64,000 nt of DNA. Source: Stropharia rugosoannulata. Lineage: Eukaryota; Basidiomycota; Agaricomycetes; Agaricales; Strophariaceae. Shown here piece by piece: positions 1 to 12,246 of this stretch. Position 1 is the stretch's first letter; every line of letters begins with the position of its first letter. The translations under genes and the position numbers were made by a program. The notes below the pieces were generated by a model, which saw nothing but the letters and a program-made list of their open reading frames with translations, was not told the origin of the DNA and did no database searches. The stretch lies in contig JANCIK010000002.1 of assembly GCA_028532985.1 (NCBI GenBank), positions 4,092,001-4,156,000 of the forward strand. The letters run 5' to 3'.

Positions 1-34
1 CCTACCGTCATGTTTATGTTTGACAGGCCTTTAG

Positions 35-3000
35 GCTTTTCTCGAGGAGCGTTTCAGGTCAGGGTTCTTGCCGCAATGATCGACAAGGTAAGGGGTCCGT
101 GCTGTAAAACTAATGAATACTGAAATTGTGAAATTAGGTCGGTCTCATCCACAAGGGGAACGCAATGCAAATTCCTTTGTAAGTATATACAACAATTCAA
201 AATTGTACTTATGTTTTAATTCTACATATCGTATAGTGCCTATGAGCTGTACTGCGATCCGGAAACCGACAAGCCTTCACGCTCGAAAACATCGACGGGG
301 TCTTCTACGCCATCCCCAAAGAAGTCATTGGGCGAGCGTTTTAGCAAACTTTTGCGTCGTCATAAAAAGCCAGAGGTAGAGGTCGACGTCTCGAACAAGG
401 TCAGCATGGCTCAGCACTTCAAGAATACATTTTCGCAGCCCGACGTGCACGTACATTTTGTTGGAGCCTGGTATGTACTGTATAATCCTATAAGTATTGA
501 CTCATGAATACTGTTCAGGGACACGGTGTCCTCTATCGGAGTTGTGCGTGGCAAGAAGATGCTCCCTCGCACTGTCGACGGAATGGAGCACGTATGTTAT
601 TTCCGCCACGCTCTTGCGCTTGATGAGCGACGCGTCAAGTTCTTGCCAGAATATGCACACGGTGGATCTTCGGTGCCTAGGACGCCACCAAGGGATACTA
701 GCAACACTACATCAGTCGGTGGCCTCCAGGAACCACATGCATCGGATGAACGCCCACAGACTATCGAGGTCTGGTTTGCTGGTACTCACTCAGACATGTA
801 TGTGAATGGAAATGCGACGTATGGAGAATAGAAACTAATATCCGATCATAGCGGTGGTGGAAACACGGCTAATCCAGATATGAACCGGAGCCGGCCCCCC
901 TTGCGCTGGATGGTGTACGAGGCGCGGAGTCTTGGTCTGCGCACAAGGCTATTTGAACGCGAGCTTTTGGCAACAGAAAAAATCGAATTCAAAGAGTCTC
1001 TCACTGGTATCTGGAAGTTGTTCGAGGTTATTCCCTGGCGACGCCTGACATTCTCGACACGTAAAGGAGGAAAAGAAGTGACTTATAAGTGGGTGATTGT
1101 GTCATGACCCAAATCGTCTCTGATGAGTCCTACTGCAGACCACACCTTGGATCCTCTCGAAAGATTCAGCCCGGGCAAAAGATTCATACGTCTGTGGTGC
1201 AGGGCCTTGAGACCTACAAGCCGAAAGCGCGACCTCCTCAGAGTGTACCTGAGCTATGGGATGATTTAAGACACCGACGGAGCCATATAACATGGGAGGA
1301 AGATGACGCAGATGCCTTTGTGAAACCTTATGTCAGGAGATTTGTTGAGGACAACAGTGAGGAAGCCTGGACATCAGTTTGCGACATGATTGCCACTTCC
1401 GGTACGTTCTGTGATTCCTTTGGAAATTTATTTATAATTCTGGGTTCTTTTTTGGATAGGCGATGGGCTGCAGGCGGTTTACGAAGAGGTTATGAGGTTC
1501 TTAAAGTCCGAGACTGGGCATTACCAGACCAATCTAGACAACAGGATGCGTCTTGTAGCGAACGCAAAGCGACTCTTGTCGACAAAGACATCATTGAGGT
1601 TGCGTGATGCTCTAGAGCTTAAGAACGTCATGGTTGAAATAAGCGAAAGTGTTAATCCAACCGACCAAGAAATGGTCTGGGAATTTTTCTCTGACTTCCT
1701 GCAATGTACGTAAAGTCTTCGCCTAATGCATTGTTCAAACTCTAACTGATTTCATCTGCAGTTTCAAACACCACAATTGTTCCCAGCCAGTTTCTGAAGT
1801 ACAACATCAAACGGCTCTGTGAGGACAAAAGCGACACCTCTTGCGACATATTACCCAGAATCGAGGCTTCTACTGAAGGTGAAGTTTGTTGTTGTTCTTG
1901 ATTTCAGCCCTGCTAATGACCGTCAACCGGCTAAGACGACGCATGGCAACCATTGCATGAATTTATTGTTCAGCAATTGTTGGGCAATGACGATGAGAGG
2001 CAGTGGATTCTGGATAGATCAGTGGGCATTTTGAAGAGTCATCCACTTGGCATCCACACGCTTGATGGTGAAAAAGAGAGGGTTTCTTCAATTATGAAAA
2101 GCGGGAGCGCAGAGTATACAAAAGCCATATGGACGTTCCTTGATCAATTCACCAATGGTGAGTTAATTTCCATAATGTAAAATAGAACTTCCTGACAAGT
2201 ATGATTTGCAGTTCAGCATTTGCGATTGAAAGGACACAGTGGGGCTGTCACTTCCGTGGCATACTCACCGGATGGGACAAAATAGCCTCTGCTTCACGGG
2301 ACAGGACAATTAGGCTCTGGGACGCACTCACGGGGACGCAAATTGGTCAGCCCTTATCCGGCCATACACGAACGCTCACCTGTGTGGCATTCTCACCAGA
2401 CGGAGCACGTATTGTCTCTGGGTCGTACGACAGAACTTTGCGCATTTGGAATGCGATGACTGGCAAACTGATTGGAGGTGTATTGGAAGGTCATTCAGGC
2501 TGGGTCTGGTCTGTGGCATTCTCCCCAGACGGCAAGCGGATTGTGTCGGGCTCCAGTGACAGGACACTGCGGATCTGGGACGCAGAGACGGGAAAGCAGG
2601 TCGGCCGGCCGTTGCAAGGCCATAGAGATGCCGTGGAGTCTGTGGCGTACTCGCCGGACGGACGATCTATTGTCTCGGGATCGGGGGACAGAACCATTCG
2701 CATATGGGACGCGGAGACGCAGCAGCAGAGTGGCGAGCCATTGCAAGGACACCAGAGCATTGTCTGTTCCGTCGCATTCTCTCCGGATGGAACGCGAATT
2801 GTCTCGGGCTCAGTTGACAGGACGATACGGCTGTGGGATTTCGCGACCAGAAAGCAGGTCGGGCAGGTGTTGAAGGGACATGAGGACTGCGTCAGATCTG
2901 TAGCGTTCTCCCCAGATGGGAAGCGTATAGTCTCTGGATCTGATGACAGGACCGTCCGCATCTGGAATGCATCCACAGGAATAGAGATTGGAGCGCCGCT

Positions 3001-3130
3001 GCGGGGACATTTCAAGGAAGTTTTTTGTGTCGCCTTCTCGCCGGATGGAACACAGGTTATTTCGGTGTCTTTCGACAAGACAGTTCGTGTTTGGGACATA
3101 TCGTTAAAATTATGGGATGTTGCAGATTGA
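35..3130 (+). pseudogene. DUF2235-WD40 gene copy 1, 5' cut by window edge, frameshifted in first WD40 repeat
   Basis: This is a paralogue of the complete copy at 17588-21311, entering the window inside the hydrolase domain. Exons by splice signals and homology: 35-87, 138-178, 237-470, 519-797, 852-1088, 1139-1401, 1460-1705, 1762-1878, 1936-2157 and 2212-3130. The GFSRGAF nucleophile elbow, the WDTV motif and GTHSDIGGG are all present. In the last exon a run of four A's (2279-2282) replaces the five A's at the same place in copies 2 and 4. This puts an in-frame TAG at 2283-2285, a few codons into the first WD40 blade. The other blades stay open in the +1 frame to 3130. The result is either a truncated hydrolase-linker protein or a sequencing error in a homopolymer. 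From 2585 onward the sequence is almost identical to copy 2. Confidence 0.75.
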
Positions 3131-6100
3131 GCGATTGTGAGTCATATTGGCCGGTGCATAGGCTACTACCGCTGTATGCTCTTTGTTTTCTTTTTCTATC
3201 TTTGTTTTCTTTTTTCAATATTGCTTATCTTCTTCCTCCATATATACTCTTTTATTCTACCTGGCGATGTTCATTCATTTAGTAGTAACCCATCCGCTAG
3301 CTCTTTTATATAATATCATCGACCCTCGCACGTATATTTTATAATATGTACTGCTTGATTTGTATTCTGTTTGAATTTAATCCATTTGTAGTAATGACTA
3401 AAATGTGCCGTTTTTGGCAGTATCTAAGTTCTACAAATGTGGTGTTATGAGAGTGTGTTCTGTGTGGGCAGATTGCAAGCATTCCGTGAATGTCTCGAAC
3501 GGATGCATGAATATTGCACTGCCAGCAACATATTCCCACGAGACGGACTCGAATACTGCGACGAGGGCCGTTCCATTACCCATACGTAGCTCTGCCTACT
3601 AGCACTATGCACTATCTTTTGATGGGCCCTCCCTCAGGATGCCCACTGTAACCTGATACACACTCCATGCAGCGCGCACTGGCCATACTTAGCCTCTACT
3701 AGCTGTTCATGTCAGCGTTCAAGATATCCACTATCGCTACACTCGACACTGTAAATGCTCTCCGCAGCACTTGCATGCATGCCCTGCACATATAGCATGC
3801 CCTAGTTGCTCATCTCGAGGGCTCTATTTATGGCCTTCCTCGCTCACTCCCCACAGCCTCACTTCTCAGCAGTCCGTTTCTTGCTCTGCAATATGTCCCG
3901 CATGTTCCGACGTGTCTCTTTGGCTATGTGTTTTCACCTCCCACGCTGCCCTGCCGCATGCATTCATCCACGTCCCCAATCCACTTCCCGTTTCTCTAGA
4001 CAAAGTGAGCACTTGTTTTCTTTCCTGCTCCCTTTTGCATTCAATAACATATCTCATCTCCGCTTCCCTGCCACCCCTGCCCTACCCATTCGGCATGCTG
4101 TTGCAGGGCATAATTATGTTATTTGTGTCGCGCTGTCTGGTCACCCGTGGGCCCACGTGCATGGGCAATTCCCAACGCATACATCAACCCCCTACTCACC
4201 CTGTGCGCTCCTCTCTTCCTCATATGCTTTCCAGTATAATCCAACCGCCCACTGCACGATACACTGTATTCAAACTCGATCTGTCTGACATTGCAGTACG
4301 TGTTAGTCCTTTAGTTGTGTTTTTCTTTTACTAATCTCTTCTGGACTGCTAATCTTGCTGATTTACGTTCCCCAAGCGGCCTATCCATGTGATGGACCGT
4401 TAGCACCGCCACATTTGCAATATTCCCACGAGGCAGAGTGACTGCCAGTTTGCGGGACGCGTCCGTTGATGACGACCACTCTGTCCCTGGCTCGCCCTCC
4501 CCTCTGCCGGCTTTGCGCCTCGACCCTCTCCGTGTTCTGCTCCACAAGCCACCCTGGGTGCGTCCCCACGATCCAATCAAAGTCAAGCCCAATACCGCAG
4601 TCAAACCCCGGGCCCTTTGCGATCGGAGCTGGCGCGATGGTACGTGCCCAGGAGGTGCATGACATCACCTTACTAACCTATTACCCCTCTTTTCATTGCG
4701 TGTACAGCTATCAGTATGCCCTAGACACGTTCCAACATCCGGTTATGGCACTCCCGGCCTGCTCCCCGCGTGTCCCCGCGCATGTGAGCCATGCCGAAGC
4801 TGTCTCTATCTCTCTTGCAGACGCGTCGTCTCTGTCGGTGCGTCCTTCATTTCTATCATGGCCCCGGTTACCCTCTGTTCTCGCGTCCGCGCTCTTTGCA
4901 TTGACTGATGTATCCTCGCCCACTCCTGCTGCCCCACCCCTTCCCCTGCCTTGCCCTTCCTGCTCTCCCTCGCCGCTCCGCAAACTCGGTCTTCCTTGAC
5001 AATGCGGTCTCGCATTTCCACCGTCCACCCACACGCCTCACATCTGCATTCACCACTTATGCGTGTTCGGCAGCAGTACCATTCCATTGACTCTTCTTTT
5101 GTCCTCTGTATATGCCCGCCCGTACTCCCGCCCTTTTTTGTCCCGTATACAATTCGTTCTTCTGTAAATTATGTCCTCCTTGTTGCTCATGCTGCTCTGC
5201 AAGTCACTCAACTCTTCCGTTCCGCGTGCCGGGATCTTCTTGCTCACCTTTGACGACTTCTCACTGGCGTTTTTCGGCTCCTACCCACCTTCAGAATGCA
5301 TTGCTACTGATTCATGCCGCCCTTCCCATCTAATCACGTCATACCGTCATGCCCGCCGGCCCTTTTCTGCTTCCTCTCGTCCCGTCCTCTCATAAAACAC
5401 TGTCAGCACCCTTTCTGCCCTGCGACATCATTGATGAGAGAGACCCTCTGAGTCCATACTAACATACACTTCAGCTCGCAATCTTTCCACGCCGCGATCA
5501 GAATTCTTTAAATGTGGCCTCCACCCATCTCAACCCACTACCATACTCCCCGGGTACGCCCATTGCGCTTGATGATACAATCATGTCTGGCACATTAGGC
5601 GAACCAATGCTGTCTGCGCTAGCGTTTGGTCCGAGGTCCGGTGGATTCCCCGTCCGTTGTTTCTCGTTCTCAGCTATCTAGCAGGTCTTTCCGTGGTAGG
5701 GGTGTCGGACGCGTGTCGAGCCGTTAACAGTTGGGCAATGCTTTTGCTGACAGAAGAAACAGTTCATAATTGATTTTGTTTTGCATCAACCATCTGATAC
5801 TCCGTGGTGAGAAGGTGCGCGAGCTGTTTTCAGATTTTTGTTGGGCCTTGTAATGCTGACTCCGTCGCAACCGGTGATACAAATAATAAAGACTGGTGCA
5901 AGGACGGCTGGATAATTCGTGAGATTAATTAATTCGTGCCCTTTCTGTGTCCATTCGTATCTGATTGTCCGGTACGTAACCCTTCTGTAGAAATCTGACA
6001 GTTCAAGTCGGTTAATGAGTGACAGGTCACAGAAGTCGGTTATTTTCTCGTCGTTCTCTGTATAAACACTCTTTTCCTGTTACATGCACTCGTATGTTCT

Positions 6101-6898
6101 TGTGGAGCTACTGGAACATCTCGGGTTCTACGAGCATTTAATCCATCTTGTAGGTTCCCGTACACTGGATTGATGAGACTCTGGCAGACTCTACTCATAG
6201 TCTCTCCAGATATACCAGAAATCACGTAAAATATCACATCTTGTCCGTGTACCGCGTCTATGTATGCCCTGTGCTTGTACCCGTTCATGACGCTCTCAGA
6301 CTTCTTACAAACATGGCCCTCGCATATAGCATGTTGTCTGCCTCCTACAATCAAGGAGAGTCTGCTGAGCTGGATAATTTCTCTCGGCGACCAGCCATCC
6401 TTCCCTTTTCAATCTGTCCTCCCCTCTTTCATGCCCCGCCGCGATCATCTCATCCTCTATTTGGCGTGGACGCGCTCGGCATCTTACGGTGCACAGGTGT
6501 ACATGGGCCTCCCATCGCAATCCTACCCCGCGTACGAGAGGGCTTGTTATGTATACCTCTATCCATCGCGCGGTACGGTCCTTCTTTCTCTATAACACGG
6601 TCCCCATCCCGCGCGTGACACTTTGCTCTCGTGGTCCGTGCAGTATAGTGTAGATTGTATCTGTATATTTTGCGCCGCAGTTCTAGGGGGGTTATCTTCG
6701 CTTCCCTGGTTCTCTCCTAGTTCCGCATAAGTCTACGTTGCCAGTCTAAAGTCGATGGCTCGTATGATCATGTTGATAGATCGCAAATGCTAAAATAAAA
6801 GAAGGTGTATGTCAGTAAATGTTTAAATTTGGTACAGACTAACTACAAAATTATGGACAGAACTTTTATGGACACCAAGATTGTCTGCTACAGGATAG
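3131..6898 (+). repeat. Non-coding 3' flank tract of copy 1
   Basis: About 3.8 kb after the stop of copy 1, with no convincing gene. The + strand is pyrimidine-rich and the short open frames are low-complexity Ser/Pro/Cys/Leu strings. The stretch to about 6427 is almost identical to 21312-24605 downstream of copy 2; homology continues more weakly to about 6898. It includes a module at about 4395-4540 (core GTTCCCACGAGG-like, then GCGGGACGCGTCCGTTGA) that recurs through the tracts on both strands, and an intron-like module at 4640-4707. The first 450 bp are AT-rich and are probably the 3' UTR and terminator of the WD40 gene. Confidence 0.7.
4640..4707 (+). repeat. 68-nt intron-like module
   Basis: It starts GTACGTGCCC after GGCGCGATG, has TACTAACCTA as a branch-point-like box and a pyrimidine stretch, and ends TGTACAG. 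No gene is recognised around it. The same module recurs at the same length elsewhere in the window. Confidence 0.7.
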
Positions 6899-8770
6899 TT
6901 GCGGAAGCAGGGGAGAGGCTAAGAGCGTAAACATACCTGTCTCGCTCACACAGGGCGGAGCGCAAGTTTGCCGGACGCATCTGTTGACGACAACTACTGC
7001 TGTCCCCTGCTCGCCTTTCCCTCTGCCCTCCGCTGTCTTTGTGCTTCAGTTGCCCGTATGCCAAGGCCAAGCGCTAACATACAAATGCTTCCCCACGCTC
7101 TGAACAGAGACAAGTCCGATACCTGAGTCGTACATCAGGTCCTTGCCACCGGACTTGGCACGACGGTACGGGCCTAAAATCGATTCCCCCGGTATTTAAT
7201 TCGGATAAGTGCTCCCAATCCCAACCCCGCGTGTCCCTGCACGTGCGGTCCCGTCACTTGCGCGCCATCGCTGAGCCACTATATACGTATCCCTGCCCCT
7301 CTTTTAGCAGTTCCACACATCGCCTGATGCAATCTGATTTTCCAATGTGTCCTCCCCACCTCTTTCTGTCCAGCTGCGCCCCTCTCCTATTACTCTATCC
7401 GATAAAAATACCAGCGTCGAGGCGCTCGCACCTCCGCGGATACCGTGAGCCTCGCCTTTGTCATGCTCACCTTTTGACTGCACTGATTCATTCCCTCTTC
7501 CCTTCTGCCCCTCATCCCGTCCTGCTGCTGTCTTGTCACCAACCCGCCAATGACACGACCCATATACATGTCGCCTGCCATTCGGCATCATGTATGTGTC
7601 AGGGAAACGCATACAGTCACCTCCCACAGGCGCTGCACTTGAAGCGCTGCTCATCATTAGTTGCACCTGTCGTTCCCTCATTCCGCTGCTTTCTCGTCGT
7701 TTGTGCGCATAGTATGGGCTGGATTAATTTATATATCTCACTCGCGTTAACATAGCTGTATGTATCAGAATGTGGTACATGTATTTGGTTCAACAACCTG
7801 GAGTCTATTATCAGCGTCTGTCCATAGCTCCCGGTCTTTATTCTGCTCAAGTTTAATCGGTCAATGTCCACGGCCAAGTTTTTGTATTATTAAATGGCCA
7901 TAGTCTACAGTCATCTTTCACATGGACCTTTGACTTTTATGCCTTGTATTTTACGGTACGCCAATGTAGCTTGAGTTTTGTCTTGTTGTTCATGGCATAT
8001 GCGCACTCGGCAACTTCTCCCTTCCTAACTGCGTCTGTTTACTCTCGCAACATGGCTCCTTGTTGCGTATTCCCTTTTCCATCGCGTGATACGATTTCCA
8101 TGCTCGTAACATATTCTCCAGTCCGTGCGTGACACTGTGTTTCTGTTGCTTTCGTAGCATACTTTTTGTATGCGCGTCTGCACTTGCCCGTCCAGCATAT
8201 CATACACGGTTCCAAGCTGCACAAAGGTAAGCTATATTTAGCCATGCGTACTCAAAACACAGACAGTTGCTGTCCGCATTGCGGTTTTATACTGTACTAT
8301 GTCCGCCTTGGCTATCTGCAGATAATGATTAGTACGGTTGGCGACTGTTCTTGGTAAACATTTACTTAATATGGATAGTTCTAACATGCTATTAAGATAA
8401 ATAAATGGACATTACCTTATTCAAAGTGGAAAGTATAAATCTATCCACTCACTTTTTGCAGACGTTAGTAGTCAGGGAGGTAAGGGAGGTGCCTAGGTCA
8501 AGCCTCGGTCGTTGATGGACACTGATCGCAGTGAGCACCGCCACAGCAGCGATGTTCCCACGAGTCGGAATGACTGCCAGTTTGCAGGATGCGTCTGTTG
8601 ACGTCTACCACTCTGTTCCTGGCTCGCCCTACCCTGTCGCTTGTCGTGCCTCGACCCATCATGGGCCATGTAATGTGCACGCGACTCAGTACGCAGCCCC
8701 ACGGCATCAGAAACTTCAATTGCAATGCCCCAGTCAATCCCGTGCCTCTGCGAGCGCAGCTGGCGCGATG

Positions 8771-8838
8771 GTACGTGCCCTAGACGACCATGCCACTGCC
8801 CCACTAACTTGTCTACCCTCTTTTTATCCCATATATAG
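8771..8838 (+). repeat. 68-nt intron-like module
   Basis: GTACGTGCCC donor-like start after GGCGCGATG, CACTAACTTG branch-like box, pyrimidine stretch and an ATATAG end. Same 68-nt length as its relatives. Confidence 0.7.
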
Positions 8839-11800
8839 CTCTTAGTATTCCCTAGACCCGTTCCCGCGGGTAGCCTGCTCCCCGCATCTCCCGCACATGT
8901 AGATGCAGTCAAGGTCAGTGCTTGCTATGTCAATTGGGCGCCCTCGCTGAGCCATTCTGTCGCTGTCGCTGTCTCTCTTTTGGGCGCGTCTACCCTGTCC
9001 TGATGCGTTCCTCGTTTCTGACGCATCCTCCCCACCTCTTGTTGTCCCCTGCGCCGCCCTGCTTCGATCCCCTCAATTCCCAACCCGGTATAGTCTTAGT
9101 TTTCCCATACCGGTGTCCAAGGACTCCGGACCTCCCTGGTCTCGGTCAGTCCATTCAGTTTCATGCTCACATTTTTCATTCACCAACTTATCTCCGCTGC
9201 CCTGCGGCCCTTCCCCGCCCTGCTCATTCCGCCGCACCCATGCAGGACTGTGCCTTTTGTGCCTTGCTGTCTTGCCGCTAAGCCGATAACGACACGCCCC
9301 ACATCCCCGTGCCCATGTCTGTGTGTTCGTGACGCATATATCGACCCCCCCGACCTTGCTGATCGAGAGCCACCCTTGGTGAGTGCTGCCCAGGTCCTTT
9401 TCTCTATTCATTACGTGCTCGACCATACTCCTGCCCAGTTCCTTTGTCACTCAGATTATGTGTTCTTCTCGCCATTGTAATACTGCTCTGTAAGTCATGC
9501 AATACCTCCATTCCGTGCACCCGCTTCTCCTTGCTCACCTCGTTAATGCTTGCATATCCCGCGCCCTCCCATGGGCGGTCATACTTTTCATCTGCGTCAA
9601 CCTTACTGTCTCGTCAACCTACGCGCGCTTTCGATTCTTGTTTTAGCATGTCCTAGTGAATATAGGTCGCTTATCGTATGACTAATTTCATCTCTTGCAT
9701 ACAGATACCATTGGGGCGAAAATAATTATCTTTATTGAGACGCTTCCATCCTGATTTCATTTAGCAAGTATCTCTGCGACACCGGGATATCGGTTAAACG
9801 CCCTGTGAATGCATCCAATTCTATATTTATGGCGTTCTAGCAATCATGCGTGTCGTTTATCCTGTCAGGCTACAAGCTGTACGTGACGTACTTCATCTGG
9901 GAAGACACTGACCCATGCGTACCAGCTGCCTATGCCGTCGGTGGACTGACCGCAATGCGCCCCACTACACCGATGATGCTTCCACGGCCTGGAATGCACA
10001 CTTGCGGGACGCGTCCGCTGGCCCCTTCTCATTGTGTCGAACTTTGGCCCTCTGCGTGATCTGGTGTGCATCCTAACGGTCTGCCCAGGGACACATCTGG
10101 TACCGCCAAACCATGGACCCTTCACAGCCGCAGTATAGCGCGATGGTATGTGGTTAGTATATTTATACCATCGCCTCAATAACCCACATCTGTTCTGCCG
10201 ATTCACTCGTATATTAACGTGCATCTCGAACATATATGATACCGCCTGCCTCGCGAATTAGAGTGAGTTATTATATGTGTGAGTTTTCCCTGCAATCCAC
10301 CTCCCCCGATCTACTTATCCATCAGCGCTTTGCTCATCTCCACTCGGCTTCTCATACTGGGTCAGACCCGTCTCTCTGGGCAGAGTGAGTACTAGGTTCC
10401 TCATTCTTGTCATTGTCATTGTATGTATTGACGTATTCCTGCTTCTCTCCTCCCCCGCACTCTGGCCACTTCCCCACCCTGCCATGCCCTGCGCTTGCGC
10501 CAAGCTCTGGAATTGTCTATGTTATGCTTCTCCATCGCACTCTCACTCCGCACAAATTCTTGTTGGCCTGAGCTTGTCAGTTATGAATGTGTCTCCCCGA
10601 CGCATGCATTCGGCCCATGTGGCCGCACGAGATATGGACCAGTCCCAGTGAGTCCTCTGATACTCATCCGCCTGTCTGCTTTCCAGCCCGCATTCCAATG
10701 CCGCTCTCAGTTTCATTTGACACACAAGTTCTGTTGACTGTCTTGTTTCATGCCCCGACATCTGCATCCTGCTCGTGCAGTCCTAATATTCGTATGACTA
10801 TATTTCATTTCTGGGTACAGGATGTGTCTTTGAATTAACCTCCCCAAGCACTCAGCCTTGCTGGTGCTTGCTCTTTTCATCGAACTGACGTATACATACT
10901 ATACGCTCTATAATTCCTCCATTAGTGGCGGTGAATGCAATTAATAGACACTGGTATGTCACAATGAACGTTGCGAGCTGATAAGCGTTTTTAGACAAGA
11001 ATAGGCTGTTACTTTACAAATTCTTTGTATTTTGTAGCACATAGAGGATTGAATGGAAGATTTTGCAGCTGTGCAGAGTGGTGCGCGAGCAAGGGCCATG
11101 GTGGTTGTCGTAAACAGACGCGTCCCTTTTGCCATCCGATACATGTGAATATTGTTCCTCACTGCAGTCAGTTAGATCGCAGAGGGCAGATAGGTTCTCA
11201 ATATTAAATGAGCCACTCATGTTTCAGGTAGGTGAAGGAGGGATGTTATGATTGAATGGTCTATTAATGATATTGCGGCGTGTGAGGATTCAGAATACGG
11301 GATATGCTTGATCACTCTTGCAACACCTCCCTGTACATTTCGGATGGTCATCGGTCCGGCTCGTGGGCGTGTGTGGGCGGGCGTACGAACTACGATGGGT
11401 AGCCCTGTTATGGGCACTGTTGGGTGGCTTTTGGCAGAGTGTTTTGGTCGGTGTTTTCTCCAAGTGAAAGAGTGAGGCTATGGGATCAGTGGTGGGGGTG
11501 GTTCTTGTACGTGTTTTCTTCGCCCTGGGTATGGCGCAGTAGCACGTATCTACACTATGTTTGTGTCACGCATGTATCCCCTTCTTCGTAGCGGGTTCCA
11601 GATATGTTATCCGAGGCGCACGACGGTCAGCTATATTTAGATCGCAGCAGATTGTCATAACACGGAATTGTACGCAGCGAGGATGAGCTGCGCATAGCAA
11701 AGCGCTATTGCTGACCGTACTGCATTTTTATACTGCTATGTCTGACTGCAGATAATGATTAGCAGATTTACACTCAGGTTGGCGACGGTACTTGGTAAAC

Positions 11801-12178
11801 ATGTAATATGGGTAGTTGTAGGAAAATAAACAGTCAATACTGTGGTGAAAATGGAGGGAATAAATCTCTGTACTCACGTTTGCAGGCCTTAGTAGTCATG
11901 GAGTCAAGCGAGGTGTCTCGGTCAAGTCGTCGGTCATTGATGGACACCGCCACAGCGCCGATGTTCCCACGAGGCGGAGTGACAGCTAGTTTTCGGGACG
12001 TGTCCGTTAACGACAACCACTCTGTCCCTGCTCGTCCTCCCCTCTGCCGCCTTCGCGCCTCGAGTCTCTTCGTGCTCTTCTCAGCAGGCCAATGTGGACA
12101 CGCACCCACGATCCAAAAATATTTAAGCCAATACCTCAGTCAAGCTCGGGCACCATTGCAAGCGGAGCTGGCGCGATG

Positions 12179-12246
12179 GTACGTGGGCAGGACGTGCATG
12201 ACAATGCCCCACTAACTTGTCTACCCTCTTTTCATTGCGCGTACAG
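12179..12246 (+). repeat. 68-nt intron-like module
   Basis: GTACGTGGGC start after GGCGCGATG, CACTAACTTG box, CTCTTTTCATT tract and GTACAG end. Same length and flanks as the module at 4640. Confidence 0.7.

Noticed and set aside
3771..4334. 187-codon open frame in the copy 1 tail (and its twin at 21952-22515)
   Set aside because: Low-complexity Ser/Pro/Leu/Cys composition, overlapping frames of similar length, no domain, and the region is a non-coding repeat module elsewhere.
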